A DNA stretch of 7,372 nt from NCBI GenBank assembly GCA_947643685.1, contig CANRXD010000075.1, positions 1-7,372 on the forward strand, given 5' to 3'. The translations under genes and the position numbers were made by a program. Numbering within the stretch: the stretch's first letter is position 1; every line of letters starts with the position of its first letter. This document shows, piece after piece, positions 5,737 through 7,372 of the stretch. A model generated the notes under the pieces. It made no database searches, was not told the origin of the DNA, and worked only from the letters and a program-made list of their open reading frames with translations. The DNA is from an uncultured Clostridium sp. (GTDB lineage Bacteria > Bacillota > Clostridia > Lachnospirales > Lachnospiraceae).

Positions 5737-6371
5737 GCCTTTTCAGCGCCTTTTTCTTTCTGTTTCTTGTATACAAAGCCACGGATCGCAGCTTCTCCTC
5801 CATCCGTCAGGCCCAAAAAGCGGCAGCCATAGCCATACCCTTTTTCTCCGGCCTGCCCCACCCGAAGCACCTCAGCTTCAAAAGGACGCTCCAGGGTCCG
5901 GAAATTATAAGAAAAGCCAATCCGCTCCCCTTTTAACAGCACAGCCTTTGTTATCACATAAAGGCCGCCGGCCGATAAATTCCCGATCGTTCCAAAAAAT
6001 TCAGTCCCGTCGCTGCATTTTCTGAACCTCATATCCATATCAACCTTTACCCGGATATCCTTCTGCCTCTGCACCACCTGCTTTACATCCAGAATCTCGC
6101 ATTCACCGATCCATGGCTCATCTTCTTCCGGGAACGCCGGATTCCTGCGTATGACAACCTCACTCAGCGTCATAACCATCCCGCGCCGTTCATCGAAAAA
6201 ATCCACTCTCGTTTTAAACCGTCCGTCCGAAAGATTAAATTCCGAAAAATAAAGGCTGATTTTATTACCTGTATGTACCACTCTGGCTTCAGCAAGGCGC
6301 TTTCCCTTGTGATTATATACCCCGCACCTGCTGCAGTCCTTCAAAATCTCATCTTTTTTACTTATTCCCAT
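5733..6371 (-). CDS. PilZ-domain protein, YcgR-like candidate cyclic-di-GMP effector
   Basis: This is 212 residues in two parts. Residues about 1-95 form a beta-rich N-terminal domain reminiscent of the YcgR N-domain, with a single CxxC (C13, C16). Residues about 100-205 are a PilZ domain. PilZ proteins bind cyclic-di-GMP through an RRxxxR loop and a (D/N)xSxxG motif. Here the second motif is intact as NLSAGG (131-136), but the first reads R102-Q103-KDI-R107, with Gln where the second Arg is normal, so affinity may be altered. YcgR/MotI proteins slow flagella by contacting the motor, and a role in motility control is the natural inference from this neighbourhood. The ATG lies five bases after the upstream stop with GGAG about 11 bases away, and the stop overlaps the glycosyltransferase start, so all are probably one operon. 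Confidence 0.88.
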   Translation of the reverse strand: MGISKKDEILKDCSRCGVYNHKGKRLAEARVVHTGNKISLYFSEFNLSDGRFKTRVDFFDERRGMVMTLSEVVIRRNPAFPEEDEPWIGECEILDVKQVVQRQKDIRVKVDMDMRFRKCSDGTEFFGTIGNLSAGGLYVITKAVLLKGERIGFSYNFRTLERPFEAEVLRVGQAGEKGYGYGCRFLGLTDGGEAAIRGFVYKKQKEKGAEKA

Positions 6372-6376
6372 CTTAT

Positions 6377-7135
6377 CTAAATCTCCATCATTCCGATTTG
6401 ACTTCCTGATTCCATCATCATCTGTATGCGAAGGATCTGAATCAGATTCACAAAGCCCTCTTTATCCATAACAATGTCGTCTCCCTCCTGGCGCACAGAC
6501 AGGCTCTCAAGAAGTCCCTGAGTCGTGAACAGCCCGCTTCCGCCCAGTCCTCCGTATGCGGATGAAGCAGCCAGATAGGTGTTATTCCCTCCCACAGCGG
6601 AATATGGGATATTCACACTTCGGTTCGCCGCCAGAGATTCTCCTGATTCTCCCATATATCCCATCACTTTTTTCACATAATTCTGTGTTTCTTCATAAGG
6701 CGGTATGCCTCCATACTTCTGCACGGCTCCCGGCCCTGCATTATAAGCGGCCAGCGCCAGCTCCACATTCTGAAAACGATTCAGTTGTTCTTTTAAATAT
6801 TTGGCTCCTCCCATAATATTCTGCCATGGGTCATAGGGGTCTGTGACGCCCAGGTTTTTCGCGGTCCCCGGCATCAGCTGCATCACACCCACAGCTCCCG
6901 CTTTTGACACCGCATTGGGGTTAAAGCCGGACTCCTGCTTTGCCACTGCCCGCAGAAGCTTCGGGGATACCCCGAACGTCTTTCCGGCTTGTTCAAAGAT
7001 GGCATCCATATCCATACTCTTTGCACTGTTTTTAAATATATTTCCAAATTCGCTGTCACTGCTTTTAAGGCTGCGGTTTCCTCCCGTCTTTAAAAGAAGC
7101 TCCTCGGCCTCCGCCACATTTGAAATAAATTCCAT
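6377..7135 (-). CDS. Lytic transglycosylase (SLT domain), flagellum-associated
   Basis: This is 252 residues. The enzyme cleaves the MurNAc-GlcNAc bond of peptidoglycan with formation of 1,6-anhydroMurNAc. The SLT domain spans about 44-165: catalytic Glu68 in [11 protein letters not shown], then [18 protein letters not shown] (80-97), then [12 protein letters not shown] (127-138), all in the classic order. No signal peptide or membrane helix is visible at the N-terminus ([14 protein letters not shown]), so export through the flagellar apparatus, as for FlgJ-type enzymes, is plausible. The C-terminal tail (about 219-252) is Met-rich and contains [16 protein letters not shown]. The ATG at 7133-7135 is preferred because AGGAGG lies at 7146-7151; a start 60 bases upstream would overlap the preceding gene and add residues that are merely a read-through of that junction. 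Its likely job is opening the wall for the flagellar rod. Confidence 0.92.
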   Translation of the reverse strand: MEFISNVAEAEELLLKTGGNRSLKSSDSEFGNIFKNSAKSMDMDAIFEQAGKTFGVSPKLLRAVAKQESGFNPNAVSKAGAVGVMQLMPGTAKNLGVTDPYDPWQNIMGGAKYLKEQLNRFQNVELALAAYNAGPGAVQKYGGIPPYEETQNYVKKVMGYMGESGESLAANRSVNIPYSAVGGNNTYLAASSAYGGLGGSGLFTTQGLLESLSVRQEGDDIVMDKEGFVNLIQILRIQMMMESGSQIGMMEI

Positions 7136-7152
7136 AACAACAAAACCTCCTC

Positions 7153-7372
7153 TTATGAAATCCGATAAGCAATACCATCCGCTTCTATCTGCCATCCATC
7201 CACAACCGTATTGACAGCCATGGTCCCGTTATCCCTGAAATAATACCAGTGTTCTCCGACCTGCAGCCATCCCTTCTGCATCAGACCATCTTCTCTTAAA
7301 TAATACCAGGACCCGGAGGTTGGCTGCGCCCAGCCTGTCTGCATCAGGCCGTCCTCTCTAAAATAATACCAG
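7153..7372 (-). CDS. C-terminal end of a cell-wall-binding repeat protein (5' part outside window)
   Basis: Only the last 72 complete codons are present; the frame is open at the right edge and ends with TAA at 7153-7155. The visible protein is a ladder of about 20-residue aromatic repeats: [48 protein letters not shown], then a degenerate last unit ending GIAYRIS. These are cell-wall-binding (choline-binding type) repeats, which attach surface enzymes such as amidases and glucosaminidases to wall polymers through their aromatic residues. The catalytic or functional domain would be upstream and is not visible, so the activity is unknown. The stop is 17 bases before the lytic transglycosylase start, suggesting co-transcription with another wall-active enzyme. 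A start at the Met codon at 7342-7344 would cut through a repeat and is not credible. Confidence 0.88.
   Translation of the reverse strand, partial: WYYFREDGLMQTGWAQPTSGSWYYLREDGLMQKGWLQVGEHWYYFRDNGTMAVNTVVDGWQIEADGIAYRIS
7218..7372 (-). repeat. Tandem DNA repeats encoding cell-wall-binding units
   Basis: Three 32-base segments (7218-7249, 7278-7309 and 7341-7372) repeat at 60- and 63-base spacing, matching units of 20 and 21 residues. The second and third differ at only four of 32 positions, while the first is more diverged but shares AAATAATACCAG (plus-strand sense). The high nucleotide identity, including synonymous sites, points to recent duplication or conversion of repeat units. The array continues beyond the window edge. 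Confidence 0.75.

Noticed and set aside
5296..6025. Plus-strand open frames across the glycosyltransferase and PilZ genes
   Set aside because: They overlap two conserved minus-strand genes with recognisable domains and span their junction, and no start signal or family features were seen.
7136..7195. A longer start for the lytic transglycosylase, 20 residues upstream
   Set aside because: It would overlap the end of the cell-wall-binding gene, while a strong AGGAGG at 7146-7151 serves the ATG at 7133-7135. The added residues are the read-through of the ribosome binding site region and do not form a signal peptide.
1..7372. tRNA, rRNA, CRISPR, insertion sequence or prophage
   Set aside because: No cloverleaf, rRNA-like stretch, regularly spaced direct repeats with unique spacers, transposase or integrase was seen; the only tandem repeats are the coding wall-binding units at the right edge.

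Overview
This window is a motility cluster from a Gram-positive, low-to-mid GC anaerobe, most likely a member of the Lachnospiraceae or a related Clostridia lineage. The evidence is a Clostridia-type flagellin, FliD and FliS, strong AGGAGG-type ribosome binding sites, sigma-28 (SigD/FliA)-like promoters, and a cell-wall-binding repeat protein of the choline-binding type. I infer this from gene content and style, not from a database match. Every supported gene lies on the minus strand, so transcription runs from high to low coordinates.

In transcription order, the window opens with the 3' end of a gene whose product ends in aromatic cell-wall-binding repeats (7153-7372). A soluble lytic transglycosylase without a visible signal peptide follows (6377-7135), then a PilZ-domain protein (5733-6371), then a family-2 glycosyltransferase with a C-terminal TPR-like segment (4654-5736). 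These four are tightly packed: gaps of 17 and 5 bases, then a 4-base ATGA overlap.

A sigma-28-like promoter (4621-4648) separates that block from a compact 285-residue flagellin (3717-4574). The flagellin is followed by an unusually long, possibly folded 3' untranslated region and a rho-independent terminator (3537-3577). A second sigma-28-like promoter of nearly the same architecture (3490-3517) then drives the late cluster: an exceptionally long FliD cap protein (955-3429), FliS (517-921, TTG start), a small helical protein in the usual FliT position (214-510), and the start of an unrecognised gene cut by the window edge (1-144).

Together the genes cover filament synthesis (flagellin), its secretion chaperone (FliS), the filament cap (FliD), a likely flagellin-modifying glycosyltransferase, a candidate cyclic-di-GMP effector (PilZ), and a peptidoglycan-cutting enzyme that could open the wall for the flagellar rod. 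There is no sign of a phage, insertion sequence, CRISPR array or RNA gene. The less ordinary points are the size and modular build of FliD, the shared non-canonical -35 element of the two promoters, the flagellin 3' UTR, a PilZ motif with an altered arginine, and the lytic transglycosylase that apparently lacks a Sec signal.
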